Shown here one piece after another: positions 11,593 to 22,785 of a stretch of 64,000 nucleotides of DNA (position 1 is its first letter; every line of letters begins with the position of its first letter). The DNA comes from Exophiala sp. HKRS030 (Eukaryota > Ascomycota > Eurotiomycetes > Chaetothyriales > Herpotrichiellaceae), in assembly GCA_023897205.1 (NCBI GenBank), contig JAHWDD010000016.1, positions 372,001 through 436,000 on the forward strand, read 5' to 3'. Below the pieces are notes generated by a model. The model did not search any database. It was given only the letters and a program-made list of their open reading frames with translations, and had not been told where the DNA came from. Both the position numbers and the translations under genes were made by a program.

Positions 11593-12346
11593 CTTTCAAG
11601 CTTGATGGTTGGCAAGTGACGCTATGCGGTGATAATTTTGTACCGCTAATCTTGGTAAAAACTAGAGAATTCAAAGATTCAATGTTGTGGCTGTTCAGAC
11701 TTGGTCGACTAGCTATATCTCGTGTCAGAGGATGACAATTATTTCGGAGACCGTGGTCTGATATTCACGTCCGATTGTGTTCACACTTAGTTTATGCCAT
11801 AGTTGACGGTATGGGCTCTTGACAAATTATAGGTTTCTCTTTACTTGTCGTAGGGCGGAGTTTGGCGGCCTTGCGACGAAATGACAAAATTTACCTTAGA
11901 CTACCATTGAAGAAGTGAGGCTCATGATGACATCCGACCACCTGAAGTGAGGTCTATCTTCAAGAAAGATTCGAGAAGTCTTGAATAAAGTGGGGCATTA
12001 TCTACTTGGTTGTCAATATTGAGGGATCGCAAGTTCAACAAGGCACCTTGCCATCTAGAGTGTATCTCTTCATGTCGTCTCTCTTGGAGGGCGCCAAATC
12101 GTGGAACTCCGTACACAAGGATAAACCTAGTTAGCATCGCCTTGGATGAGATAAGGCGGGCAACATCAACCCCGCCCACGTGCGATTGTGACTTTGAGTG
12201 AGGATGGCCACGATGGCGTCAGTGTTGGTTGGCGGAGAATCCAAATATCAATTAGTCACGTACATATTCCTCGAGACTGAGAACCTTTCTGATTATTGTT
12301 CAGCCCTAAAAATATAGAAATCCTACCTGTGACTTGACAAGCCACG
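11593..12346. other. Divergent promoter region, no gene
   Basis: This region lies between the D-amino-acid oxidase (minus) and the GST (plus), so both promoters should be here. A short minus-strand frame at 11922-12179 starts with a non-ATG codon and resembles nothing. No repeats seen. Confidence 0.45.
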
Positions 12347-13228
12347 ATGGGTACACATCCAGACTCCGATATTTATCCAGAAGCCACGGGGCCTGCCTCA
12401 AAATTGTGAAAGAACACCAGAAAGATGAACCCATAACGCTGTATTCCGGATGGTTTTGTCCATTTGTGCAAAGATCATGGATCACACTGGAGGAGAAGAA
12501 AATCCCTTATAAATATGTCGAAATTAATCCATATAACAAAGAACCAAGGTATGCACGTCCTTTCAGATAACGTATTAGCGACCTTTGCTGATCGGAGTAA
12601 CAGTTTCCTCAAACTGAATCCTCGAGGATTGGTACCAACTCTGGGAGCTCCACAAAAGGATGGTTCTCAGAAGCCATTGATCGAGTCGAATCTCATTTCT
12701 GAGTACCTCGATGAATCATTTCCGGACCAGAATCCGCTATTTCCGAAAGATCCATATGAGAAGGCTCGCCTGAAGGTCTGGATCGATCATGTCACAACCC
12801 GAATCTTACCAGCATTCCATCGATTCCTTCAGCATACACCAGAGAAGCAGTACTCACTTGAATCCGCTCGAGACGAGTTTGCAAATTCGCTCAAGACATG
12901 GATCAAAGAGGCGGACCCTGAAGGACCTTACTTTCTGGGCAAGCAGTTCAGTTATGCCGATGTTGCTTTGGCGCCTTGGGCAGTCAGAATTTGGCTACTG
13001 CAACACTTCAAAGGGTTGTCGCCTATTCCAGAACCTGGTCAAGCAGGCGAAGATGAGGATGTGTGGAAACGGTGGTATAAATGGAGTGCTGCAATTGAGT
13101 CACGAAAATCGGTTGTCGAAACGTCGAGTGATCGTGAGAAATATCTTCCATTGTATCAGAGATATGCAGAAGATCGAGCACAGAGCGAATTGGCCAAGGC
13201 TATTCGAGAAGGAAAAGCTGTACCATAA
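12347..13228 (+). CDS. Glutathione S-transferase, omega-like, one frame break
   Basis: Two-domain glutathione S-transferase. The thioredoxin-like N-domain shows LYSGWFCPFVQRSW with the catalytic-type cysteine of omega/GTO enzymes, then LNPRGLVPTL with the cis-proline and a PLIESNLISEYLDE glutathione-binding strand. The alpha-helical C-domain runs from about residue 115. Starts at ATG 12347 (MGTHPDSDIYPEATGPAS); the frame then breaks at the A run 12400-12403 and one added A gives ...ASKIVKEHQKDEPITLY. The intron is 12549-12603 (an acceptor at 12597 is also in phase). Expected cytosolic, acting in thiol transfer or detoxification. Residues 160-260 include a charged C-terminal helix. Confidence 0.82.
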
Positions 13229-13513
13229 GCATTCCATTGGAATCTAGCAACACAAGGAGAGGGAGGGAGACTGATATCTCTTCGTCAATGAAGAAGTAAA
13301 TAATGACTATTACTCCACCGTAGCCCCTCGACGCGTCCGTGCGCTTTTTATGATCGACCCTAAATATTTCATCTTTTTGTGCGACTGGCCTCGTCTCAAG
13401 AACTACTCTCACTGCCCACCGGTCTTGTTGTTGCACCGACAAAGCATGGCCAGTAGAAAGGTTTCTCTGTTCATCGACAGCGGCTGAGATTACTTGACTG
13501 TCTGCTTCCTACC

Positions 13514-14605
13514 ATGCCTCGCGCACCTCGCAGAGCCGCCAATCACGCGCGAGATGGTATAGCAACAACACCAACGAGAACAACTGCGGCCAATGCCATC
13601 ACTGCAGCTATACCTCCTTTCATGCTTGAGACACCTCCTCATGCGGCATTCTTGACCACTCCCATACCTCCATCGAATAATCCTGGTCATGGAATCGGAA
13701 CAGCTGGTAGTACCCAACCACGCCGCCATGGTCAACTCCAGCAAACACCGACAGATGTTGACACTGATGGCCCAGAAGCCTCTCAGATATCACACAACGC
13801 TTTGACTTCGGCGACTTCAGAGGCAGGACATGTGGATGAGCAATCGTACCTTGAGTCCATTCAGCATGATGCAGAGGACATCAAGCAACTTAAAGGGTTG
13901 AGGGATATCTCATCACTTGCGACATGGACACTGTCTTCCGCCAAACCCGGATGTGCTCTTGCTCAGCTCCGCAATCCAAGCCCAACGACCTTTTGGCAAA
14001 GTGACGGACCTCAGCCTCACACCCTTACGCTGCATTTTTTCAAATTGGTGGCAATTGTGAAGATGAGAATACATCTGGACTTTGAATTAGATGAGTCATA
14101 TACACCCACCAAGATGAAATTCTTTGCTGGTATGTCTGAAGGTGCTTTGGTTGAGTTTGGTTCGTGGGAAGTCACAGAAACTACCGATCCCGAGACAGGG
14201 GAAGTCCACAGTAGTATTGAAGGCATTCGAGGTTGGATCGATATACCTTTGAAAGGTGTTGGTGGGAGAGAATCACGTTACTATGAAAACGACGATGGAG
14301 TCAATGATGACATGAACGATGATATGAATATGCATGATTTGGAGACGAGGAACGAGCTCGAAGGTGGTGATGTGTTGAAGGCCATGGTAGTACAGGTCCG
14401 AATATGCGAAAATCATCAAAATGGAAAGGATACACATGTACGAGGTTTTCAAGTCTTTGCCCGTGATGCTAGCAAGAGCGGGGAGGTGAGGACTGTGATG
14501 AAGAAAGGGAGGAGGAACAAGACCTCGACAGATGCGGATGGAGGAGACGAACCGCTGGTCACATTACAGCCGGCAGATTGGATGGGAGATCCAGAAATTC
14601 GTTAG
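13514..14605 (+). CDS. APC10: Anaphase-promoting complex subunit 10 (DOC domain)
   Basis: APC10/Doc1, the substrate-receptor subunit of the anaphase-promoting complex, the ubiquitin ligase that drives mitotic exit. A single exon of 363 codons from ATG 13514. The first 120 residues are disordered (Thr/Ala/Pro-rich). The DOC jelly-roll then follows with LRDISSLATWTLSSAKPGC, FWQSDGPQPHTLTLHF, DFELDESYTPTKMKFFAG and a C-terminal VRGFQVFARD strand, all in family order. An Asp/Asn/Met-rich loop (DDGVNDDMNDDMN) interrupts the domain. The tail ending EIR lacks an obvious C-terminal IR dipeptide match to other homologues beyond its final I-R. Those last two residues (I-R) do fit the IR tail used to dock on the TPR subunit. 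Confidence 0.9.
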   Translation: MPRAPRRAANHARDGIATTPTRTTAANAITAAIPPFMLETPPHAAFLTTPIPPSNNPGHGIGTAGSTQPRRHGQLQQTPTDVDTDGPEASQISHNALTSATSEAGHVDEQSYLESIQHDAEDIKQLKGLRDISSLATWTLSSAKPGCALAQLRNPSPTTFWQSDGPQPHTLTLHFFKLVAIVKMRIHLDFELDESYTPTKMKFFAGMSEGALVEFGSWEVTETTDPETGEVHSSIEGIRGWIDIPLKGVGGRESRYYENDDGVNDDMNDDMNMHDLETRNELEGGDVLKAMVVQVRICENHQNGKDTHVRGFQVFARDASKSGEVRTVMKKGRRNKTSTDADGGDEPLVTLQPADWMGDPEIR

Positions 14606-14944
14606 GATTATGCTAGGAATAGCAGAAGAGTTCATGCAACACCTGGAGCCACGAGAACATTACCAATGATACCAGATGGCAATATTTCAGTGATATCATA
14701 TCCATGGGAGAGGGACAGATGTGCGACAATATCTGAAAGTTGGCAAGAGCACGTGTTGTTACTGACTACATGCAGTGACGACCGTCGCAGTCACCGCCCA
14801 CAACAGCAAGAGCGTGTCTTCTTTCTTCTCCTGCTTCTCGCACATTCTCACATCAAACTCAGTAACATGGAAAATCAAAGCTCTCTCAAGGCTACTGCTG
14901 CACCCTGACAGGTATTGGCCAATTCCATACTCAGTGCTAGCACA
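14606..14944. other. Spacer upstream of the Cas1p-like gene
   Basis: A short spacer containing the APC10 3' end and the promoter of the next gene. It is pyrimidine-rich at 14815-14845. No gene seen. Confidence 0.4.
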
Positions 14945-17483
14945 ATGATCAATCTTCGATCCTGTCTTCTTCTCGCCTTGTCTCTTCTGATATCCCTACG
15001 ATGTGTCAATTTTTTGACACGCACGGCTCCAGGTACCATGCAATTACTTCGTTCATGTCCATGAATTAATTGTGTTCAGGTTTTCAGGTTGAACGACAAT
15101 GTGAAAACCTCCTACAATATGGACGATGGTCAGATACCCTCCTCGGTCAGGAACATCCACCAGTATGGACCCCGAAAGGTTGCATGTTGCATACATATGA
15201 ACCACATGAAAGCGAAACCTGCCTGCGAAATCAAGACCTAATCTTTGCCGGAGATTCTACTGCACGCGATCTTTTCTGGGCGGTGGCAAGAAAGCTGAAC
15301 TATGAACACGCAATTGAACTGCGGCGTTGCGTTGACAAGCACCAAGACATCGATTTTCAGTCCGGCGAGACAAATCTGGGTTTCATCTGGGACCCTTTCT
15401 TGAACAAGTCCACTACTTTCGATCGTATCAGGCGGCAGAGCACGCCTATCGCACACCCTACAACACATACGGTCGTTATTGGGACCGGTCTATGGCAGAT
15501 CAAACATCTGGGCACATCCTACCATCATTCTGTTCATCACTCACTGTCACAAGCGATGATGGGAATGTCAAACTCTTCATCCAATACTCTCATCCTTCCC
15601 GTTGTGATTTCAACAGGCCAACATTCATCATATAAAGCTGCGGAATTGTTCGATTCCGATAAAATCTCCAAGGTCAACCGTCTTCTACATGGCTTGGCCT
15701 CCACCTCCAATCAGACCTATATGCAGAGCTTCTCCAATATCGGGAATGGGGTGCCTGGATATACAAGGAAGATGGCGTACACCTCACTGACAATATTGAA
15801 TCTTTAGAGAGTGACCTTCTCCTCAGTTATCTATGTGGCAACGTCAGATCAGCGACCGATGCACACAAAGGTGCTTCAAGATGTTGCATCCCCACTCCAA
15901 CTCCATTTCTCATGCAAGAAGTTTTCTTATTCGTGGCCATTGCCATCATGGTAGTGTCTGCATTGGTTGAAGTCTGCTCTTTTTGTCAACACAAGATAAA
16001 TGTTTCCCTGACAAATGGTCATACGAGGGCTTCTGTTAGAGGAAAGCTGATGTTCGCTTGCTCAGTACTATCATTCGCGTCAGTTTATAGCTTCATTGCT
16101 GATCGGACAAATCTTATGGCACATTCTCCAAAAGTGGTAGATCAAGGAGCGTTTATCACTCTCTTGGTATTGGCCGCTTTCATTGGACTTGCAACATACA
16201 AGCGAAGTCCAACTCAAATTCGACCACCACAGTCGGAGAATCAAGATGAACATCGTCAAATCCTATCAAGATGCCAGACCGAAGAATGGAAGGGGTGGAT
16301 GCAGATTCTCATTTTGATATACCACTACTTTGGCATGTCCAAGGTTCTGTGGTCCTATCAGGTTGCTCGACTAATGGTTTCATCCTACCTTTTCATGACG
16401 GGATATGGTCATACTGTCTACTTCCTTCGAACAAATGACTTCTCCATGCAGAGACTCGCAACAGTATTGCTGAGGACCAACATCTTGAGTGTTACCCTCG
16501 CTTACTTCATGGGTACTCGCTATGAACTGTACTACTTTCCCGCTTTGTCAAGTGCGTGGTTTGTCGTCGTATATCTCACGCTATTTCGATGTTCTCGGCC
16601 TTCTCACGCTAGAGAATCGCTGTGTCGAATCGTGGTTTCCTGCCTAGGAGTGCACGCTTTTGTTGCTGCTGAAGGTATGCTTCAGTTATTATTCGACACA
16701 ATACCACTCTCAAGACTTGGTCTTACTCAAATCAATACAAGGGAATTCTTTTTTCGATTTAGCCTAGACATATACATTGCCTATGCAGGTATGCTGTTAG
16801 CAATCTTGCGATGTCATGGGAGCTTCATGGAATATCGACACACCACGGGATATTGGACACGATACACTTTGGCTGCAGGAGGATCACGTCGTTGCATTCT
16901 GTTGCTGAGTGTGACTATTCTCTTGGCCTATACTATCATCTCAGCCTGCTTCGAGGACAAATTCTCCTACAATCGCTGGCATCCACTTATCTCTCCATTT
17001 CCGGTCCTAGCATACATTGCCCTAAGAAATTCGTCAGACTATCTGCGTAATCACCACAGTCGCCTTTTTGCTTGGTTTGGTCGTTGCTCGCTAGAGACAT
17101 TCGTTCTACAATATCATATCTTGCTGGCTGCAGATTCCCGTGGTCTTCTGCGAACTGGATTGCTTCTCCGACTCGAGCAGGACTCTCATACTATCTTGCG
17201 AAAGTTGGGAGTTGTGGTTGACTTTGTCACAATAAGTGGCATGTTTTTATGCACAAGCTCAGCCGTCTCAGGGGCAGTGCCAGTACTTGTTTCGAGGATT
17301 TTGCCCGACACAGCAACTTCCCTCCTACTCACCAAATTCGAAAAGGGGGATATTCAGGTTGCAGAACTTTCAATGTTACCAACACCGAAGACTCGCCATT
17401 CGCGAAGATATTTCTATAGCATGAGGATTGCAAGCATCGTGATTGTGCTATGGGTGGTGAATCTGGTGTATGAACGGTTGTGA
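14945..17483 (+). CDS. Cas1p-like polysaccharide O-acetyltransferase, one frame break
   Basis: Resembles Cryptococcus Cas1p and animal CASD1: a luminal esterase-like domain followed by a multi-helix membrane acyltransferase, acting in the Golgi on glycans. ATG 14945 begins a signal-anchor (MINLRSCLLLALSLLISLRC). The intron 15033-15079 joins to FQVERQCENLLQYGRW. The nucleophile motif is LIFAGDSTARDLFW and the downstream D-x-x-H is DGVHL. From about residue 330 ten or more hydrophobic helices follow. The region around 15748-15751 (GGGG) needs one extra G to join GNIG..NGG to AWIYKEDGVHLTDNIESL and to the membrane part that opens at 15807 onwards. About 830 residues when joined. The glycan acceptor is unknown. 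Confidence 0.8.
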
Positions 17484-18295
17484 CAACAAAGCACAATGTC
17501 ATTGCCTCATCAGCCATGATGTCTTTCATTCTGTGCAACAATATCCTTCATTCCAAACCGAGGCACAACGCAATCTATCTGGACCCGGCTAGTGCTTCTC
17601 CAAATCCCTGGAGACGTGCCCCACTGTGAATCGGCAGTGACACATAAAACTTTCTAAATTGACATCATTCGGAGAAGAACGCATGGTGACTCAACGTCGA
17701 CTGGCAGTATGGTTACACCTCGTACAATTCAGATCGAGAGCTACCGTACACCATCCTGTGATATAGAAGACCTATTTGTATAATCTGTTTCTCGAGTGGG
17801 TTATAAGTGCAGACCCCAGATCCATTCCGACATCGGTCTTGCATAAGGCCCATTCAGCCTAGCCATATCCATCATGGTTGCCCAAGAATGCCTGTTAACA
17901 TGACGCCTCAAGTAGGCAAACAGCCGCAAAACATGCGATGCTTGGGTCGCAAAGATAGACTCAGGCTATCATTCATGCCAGTGTGCTTGATATCTCGATA
18001 TCCTCCGCTCTAGGCCACATCTGAAGTTAGCGTAATGGATTTGAACGTTTCATTAGCACCATCTTCATATGTGAGATGAATAAGATAGTGTGGAGAGAAC
18101 AACCGAAGTAGTGATTTCTCCACAATACTGAATGGTGCACAACTCCATTACAGCTATGTGTTAAAAGCTCTCCGCCTTTCGGCTTCATGATCACACATAC
18201 ATCTCCAATTGCAAACCAAGTTCCAGCATGGTCTTACGAATTGCATGCCGCAATCTGAGCCAAACTACAAGGGCTTGACCAAAATATACAGAAAA
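17484..18295. other. Intergenic region, no gene
   Basis: No coding frame of interest. The 68-codon frame at 17807-18013 has no recognisable content. The last 120 bases should hold the promoter of the MCT-type transporter. Confidence 0.4.
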
Positions 18296-19807
18296 ATGGG
18301 ATCAGCCGACGAGTTACCCGACGACGAGCTTGCGGTAGGTATTGCGCCACTCGAGAACACATCCACTCCGAGAAACGATGATGAACCTCCATATGGATGG
18401 GTTGTTTGCATGTCGATGCATTTGATCAATGGCTTTACTTGGGGTATAATAGCAGTATGGTTCTTCATTTTTTATGCCTGAGTAAACCACACTGATTCAT
18501 AAACAGTCGTACGGAGTGTACTTATCCTATTATATTAGTCATGATACATTTCATGGAGCAAGTGATCTCGACTTCACATTCGTTGGTGGTGCAAACTTTG
18601 CTGCTGCTATGTTATGTGCACCATTTGTCAATATATGTACACGCATATTGGGAACCAATCGTCCAATGTATCTCGGATGTTTCCTTTTCGCCGGTGGTTT
18701 CGTTGCTGCTTCATTTGCCACCGAATTCTGGCATCTCATCCTCAGTCAAGGCATAATGGTAGGAGTGGGGACTGGATTCATTTGGTTGCCTCCGGTACGG
18801 TTGGTGTCATTCCAAATAACATCGAACACAAACTCACGCAATGAATGTCTTACAGACACCATTACTACCTCAGTGGTTCAATAGAAATCGAAGTCTGGCT
18901 CAAGGTATTTCTGCTGCTGGGTCTGGAGTTGGAGGAATTATTTGGTCCTTTTCAACTGTGCCGATGATCAACAATCTTGGATTGGCTTGGTCATTAAGGA
19001 TCACTGGCATTGTGTCTTTGGTGGTGTTGCTTTCTGCATCGTTCCTAGTACGGGATCGCAATGAGATTATTCGGCCACGAATCAAAGCTCTTGACACAGA
19101 TTTACTCAAGCGGGGGCAGGTATGGCTTTTGATCGGCTTCACCACATTCTCCATGCTTGGGTATATCGTCCTCACTTTCACTTTGTCACCATTTGCTCTG
19201 TCGCTTGGATTGACTCAGGATCAAGCAGGAGTGATCACTGGAATGTTAAATCTGGGGACACTTCTCGGAAGACCATTCATTGGAGTTCTTAGCGATCATT
19301 TCGGAAGGTTGACAATAGCAGCTGTTTTCACTGCATTGAACGCATTGTTTACCTTTGCAATCTGGATCCCAACCAACTCGTACGGCCTTCTGATATTCTT
19401 GGCAATTATTGTTGGTCCAACAGCTGGAGTGTACTGGGCAGTGAGTTTTGTTCGATGTCCAAATTCTCAGATGATGGCTTTACTAACAGATGAACTAGAC
19501 CATTGCTCCTTTATGTGCAGAGGTTGTTGATTTGAAAGAGCTTCCATCGACCTTGGCTATAATGTGGTTAACGGTTCTTCTACCTTCTCTTTGTGAGTTA
19601 GCACATGTCACAAGGCTGCAAGACTGAGCATGACTAATGACAAAAGTTTCCACGGCGATTGCCCTTGAAATTCGGCTACCACAATCATCTCGACCTTATA
19701 TTTGGCCACAGATATACACAGGATTAGCGTTCTTGATCGCTGCTGCATTCTTGATTGAACTGAAGAGACAAAAATGGGGATTCTGGACCAGAGAAAGGCA
19801 CCGATGA
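18296..19807 (+). CDS. MFS monocarboxylate-type transporter (MCT family)
   Basis: Twelve-helix major facilitator of the fungal monocarboxylate-porter-like family. ATG 18296 gives an acidic N-tail (MGSADELPDDELAVGIAPLE) and the family signature DEPPYGWVVCMSMHLINGF at helix 1. Four introns join in phase (about 18453-18507, 18796-18854, 19441-19499 and 19593-19649), giving a 420-residue protein ending WGFWTRERHR. Other landmarks: GGANFAAAMLCAPF, GISAAGSGVGGIIW (helix 5 Gly-rich segment) and LLGRPFIGVLSDHFGR (loop between helices 8 and 9). No frame break. Fungal members rarely carry proven monocarboxylate activity, so the substrate is open. Confidence 0.87.
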
Positions 19808-20493
19808 TATTCGTCACAGTCAAGACGCCAATTAGCTTCAACATCTCAGCATCCCAACAAAAACAAAAGCTGCCCTTTGGATCAGGCAACCAAGCAATGA
19901 CGGTCTAGATACCACTATCATGTATCCACGATTGATAAAAAGTTATTCGCTGGTCGATATCTCAGAGCCTCGGCTGGTAAATCTCGCGGAGTGTGACCGG
20001 ACTGAATTTGGGTTCATGTCCGGATTACTCAACAAAACTGACCACAATTCCATCTTGGCATTTTGAGGCCTCCATCAAATCTCCTCGGACCCTCCGGTAC
20101 TAGGAAGTATCCACCGACTTGAAGAGACGGTACAGCCAAGAACGTTTCTCCCAGGATGGAAATACCAGGGCCACTAGATGGCGTGCAAATCGCAAAGTAC
20201 GTCGATACAAGCAATTTTCATGTTCCCGTTAGGCTAAAAATCGAAGACCTTCGAATACGACATACGTCAATTCCCAGCAATCGAGGTACCACCAATCCGA
20301 GTATGGTCAATTTTTGCAAGTTCCGAGATGGCCCACACATGCAAAGGAGGATCTGGTGAAGGTTCACCGATCTTCTGAGTAATCGGAAGATATGAATACT
20401 ATGGACGCCTGCTGTTTTCTCATCTACAAATATATTGGTGAGTTTCGTGAGTCAAAGGTCGAGGCTACTGGTCTGCAATTATTCCCCATCACA
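19808..20493. other. Intergenic region and possible leader of the PAF-AH-like gene
   Basis: No gene recognised. An in-frame ATG at 20392 would add 34 residues to the downstream hydrolase, but that extension does not look conserved and may be leader sequence. Confidence 0.4.
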
Positions 20494-21990
20494 ATGCTAT
20501 CCTTTCTGAGTCCATTGCCATATCTGCCGGACTACCATGGCCCTTATAAAGTTGGTACAACAGAATTTGAAATACCCATCAACTCCCTTGAGTACAAGAC
20601 AATACCAGACGGGTTTCCAGCTTCGACAATCAAGTTTCGATTGTTTTATCCAACAACGGCAGAAAAATCGGGACGACCATTTGCTTCCTGGCTTCCTGAT
20701 CCACAAACAGCATATTTAGATGCTTATCTAAAGCTTGCACGACTCGGTCCATGGCTTTCAAAACTACTTTTGTCCATACCGGTCTATCTTCGGTCGACCA
20801 AGATTCCCGCATATGAGGATGCTCCTTTGAACATTGGAGGGGCGCCTCTCCCAGTTCTGATCTTTTCTCATGGACTGGTTGGTAGTTCCAACACTCACTC
20901 ATATCTACTAGGAGAACTAGCATCACATGGGGTGGTTTGTGTGGCAGTGGATCATCGTGATGGAAGCGGTGCATTGGCTTTGGTGAAAAGTGATGGTACC
21001 AAGGAAGCAGCAGAAGCCCCAACTGAGATGACATCCATCTACTACAAAACAATATCTTTGAAGATTAGACCTGGTGTCTGGGATGAGCGAGACAAGCAAA
21101 TCTCAATTCGAATGTTTGAACTGAGCGCGACTTACAAGGCTTTGGAGTTGTTGAACCAAGGTGTCAAATTGCGAAATCTGGCTGGAACAACAGTACCGGT
21201 AGAATTGATTCCCAAGCTATCGTTAAATTTAGAACCAGGGAAAGTGATATGGGCGGCTCATTCTTTTGGCGGAGCGACCATGGTTCAGTTCTTCAAGTCG
21301 ATATATCACGAAGGCAGAGCCGAGCTGTTAGAAGGAAAAGACAAGGAACCATTGAAGGAAAACTCACTCTTTCTTGTCCGGCCTTCATCAACTCTGATCG
21401 AGCAAATCAAACCATCATCACCATTGATTCTATTTGATCCATGGTTCATGCCACTTCGATCACCACGAACACGAGACCTCTTCAACAAACCACTCCCGGT
21501 ACATGATCTACCAGCAGCTGTGGCCGAAACTGCAAGCACAATTGCGATTCTCTCGTCTGAATGTGCATGGCACTGGCCAGAAGTGCATTCTCACATGCCA
21601 CAAATTTTTGCCTCTGACCCTACCACGGTCAAGACAGAGACGGAAGCAGAGACAATTGAATTGTTCCGAGACTTTGTCAGTCCACGACATTTTATGGACG
21701 CGTCGAAACGAAAACACGGAGCATCAAAAGCGATTGAAAAGATCGACGAGTCACAGAGGACAGCAACTAGTATGTATGTGCTGCATAATACGACGCATGT
21801 GACGGCATCGGACTTCGGGATTCTGTTTCCTTGGGTCACTTGGTGGTTCACGGGGCAGGAGAAGCCAGTGCTGGCGACGCATAATATGGTCAGATGTGTG
21901 TTGAATGCGGCTGGGTTGAAGAGATTACAAGTCGATGTGCCGGGATTCAGTGGGTCGGAGGAGAGGGCACAGCTAGAGCGCATCGCGTAA
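20494..21990 (+). CDS. Platelet-activating factor acetylhydrolase-like esterase
   Basis: Intracellular PAF-acetylhydrolase II/lipoprotein-associated phospholipase A2-like serine esterase. The preferred start is ATG 20494 (MLSFLSPLPYLPDYHGPYKV), which matches where homologues begin. A longer version from 20392 is possible. The oxyanion-side strand is LPVLIFSHGLVGSSNTHSYL. The nucleophile elbow is WAAHSFGGATM (GxSxG-like AHSFGG). Asp is offered by LILFDPWFMPL and His by NTTHVTASDFGILFPW. A single exon of 498 codons, without frame break. It hydrolyses short or oxidised acyl groups from phospholipids in characterised homologues; the substrate here is unknown. Confidence 0.85.
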   Translation: MLSFLSPLPYLPDYHGPYKVGTTEFEIPINSLEYKTIPDGFPASTIKFRLFYPTTAEKSGRPFASWLPDPQTAYLDAYLKLARLGPWLSKLLLSIPVYLRSTKIPAYEDAPLNIGGAPLPVLIFSHGLVGSSNTHSYLLGELASHGVVCVAVDHRDGSGALALVKSDGTKEAAEAPTEMTSIYYKTISLKIRPGVWDERDKQISIRMFELSATYKALELLNQGVKLRNLAGTTVPVELIPKLSLNLEPGKVIWAAHSFGGATMVQFFKSIYHEGRAELLEGKDKEPLKENSLFLVRPSSTLIEQIKPSSPLILFDPWFMPLRSPRTRDLFNKPLPVHDLPAAVAETASTIAILSSECAWHWPEVHSHMPQIFASDPTTVKTETEAETIELFRDFVSPRHFMDASKRKHGASKAIEKIDESQRTATSMYVLHNTTHVTASDFGILFPWVTWWFTGQEKPVLATHNMVRCVLNAAGLKRLQVDVPGFSGSEERAQLERIA

Positions 21991-22785
21991 AGACGAAGTC
22001 TCGCCCTATGTGGACGATTAATGACATGTGTATGGGCGGAATATAGATATGAACATGCAAGAACACAGCAGGGGAGTTCTGGGTATTGTGGCTTGACGTT
22101 TATGATCATGTTCGTAAGGGTGATGATAACAGCAAGCGCAATTCGCTCCTCAATTTTCAGACTAGATAGCAATTAAATGGGCGTGTCAAGAGATCTATAA
22201 GGAGAAAGATATTCTTCATATCTGCAAAGCTGAACATAAAAGCTTTACGACTCCGCAAACATCCGTCCCAAGTATTTCGTATATTACGACGAGGCTGCGC
22301 TAGTTAACTCGTTCACGCAGCCCGTCAAACCTCGGCCTGATGCAACCACCAACCGTCAATCTGCGCTTGTTGACTCTGGATCTCCAACATTTCCCAGCGG
22401 TCTGCGCGATAGGACTCTTGGTCTTTTTTTCATCCACTCATTCGCTACGACAACTCACTGCCTACCACTACTGATGATTAATGTTTCCCAACTCTGATTC
22501 TGATTGAGGTCTAAGAACATTCATTCCTTCTCGTACATCCTGAAAGCGCTCTAATCCCATCTTGCGATTGATCGACTTGGACTTCTTGTCAAACCGAGAA
22601 CCCCGCACGCTCAACAATTTCCATACTTCTCGTCTCCCTTCTTCTACAAGCGCCAACGACACCAAGGACACCGACAGTGACTGTGCGATCTCAGCACCAC
22701 TGACTACGACTACTACTACCAACACCCCCACTACTCGTCCATATCCCCTGCCTGAACCCACGGTTCCCCCTTCACACACCAAAAA
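21991..22785. other. Intergenic region, pyrimidine-rich leader
   Basis: No gene. The last 250 bases are rich in C and T with ACTACGACT-like triplets around 22700, and probably form the promoter and leader of the histidine phosphatase gene. Confidence 0.4.
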
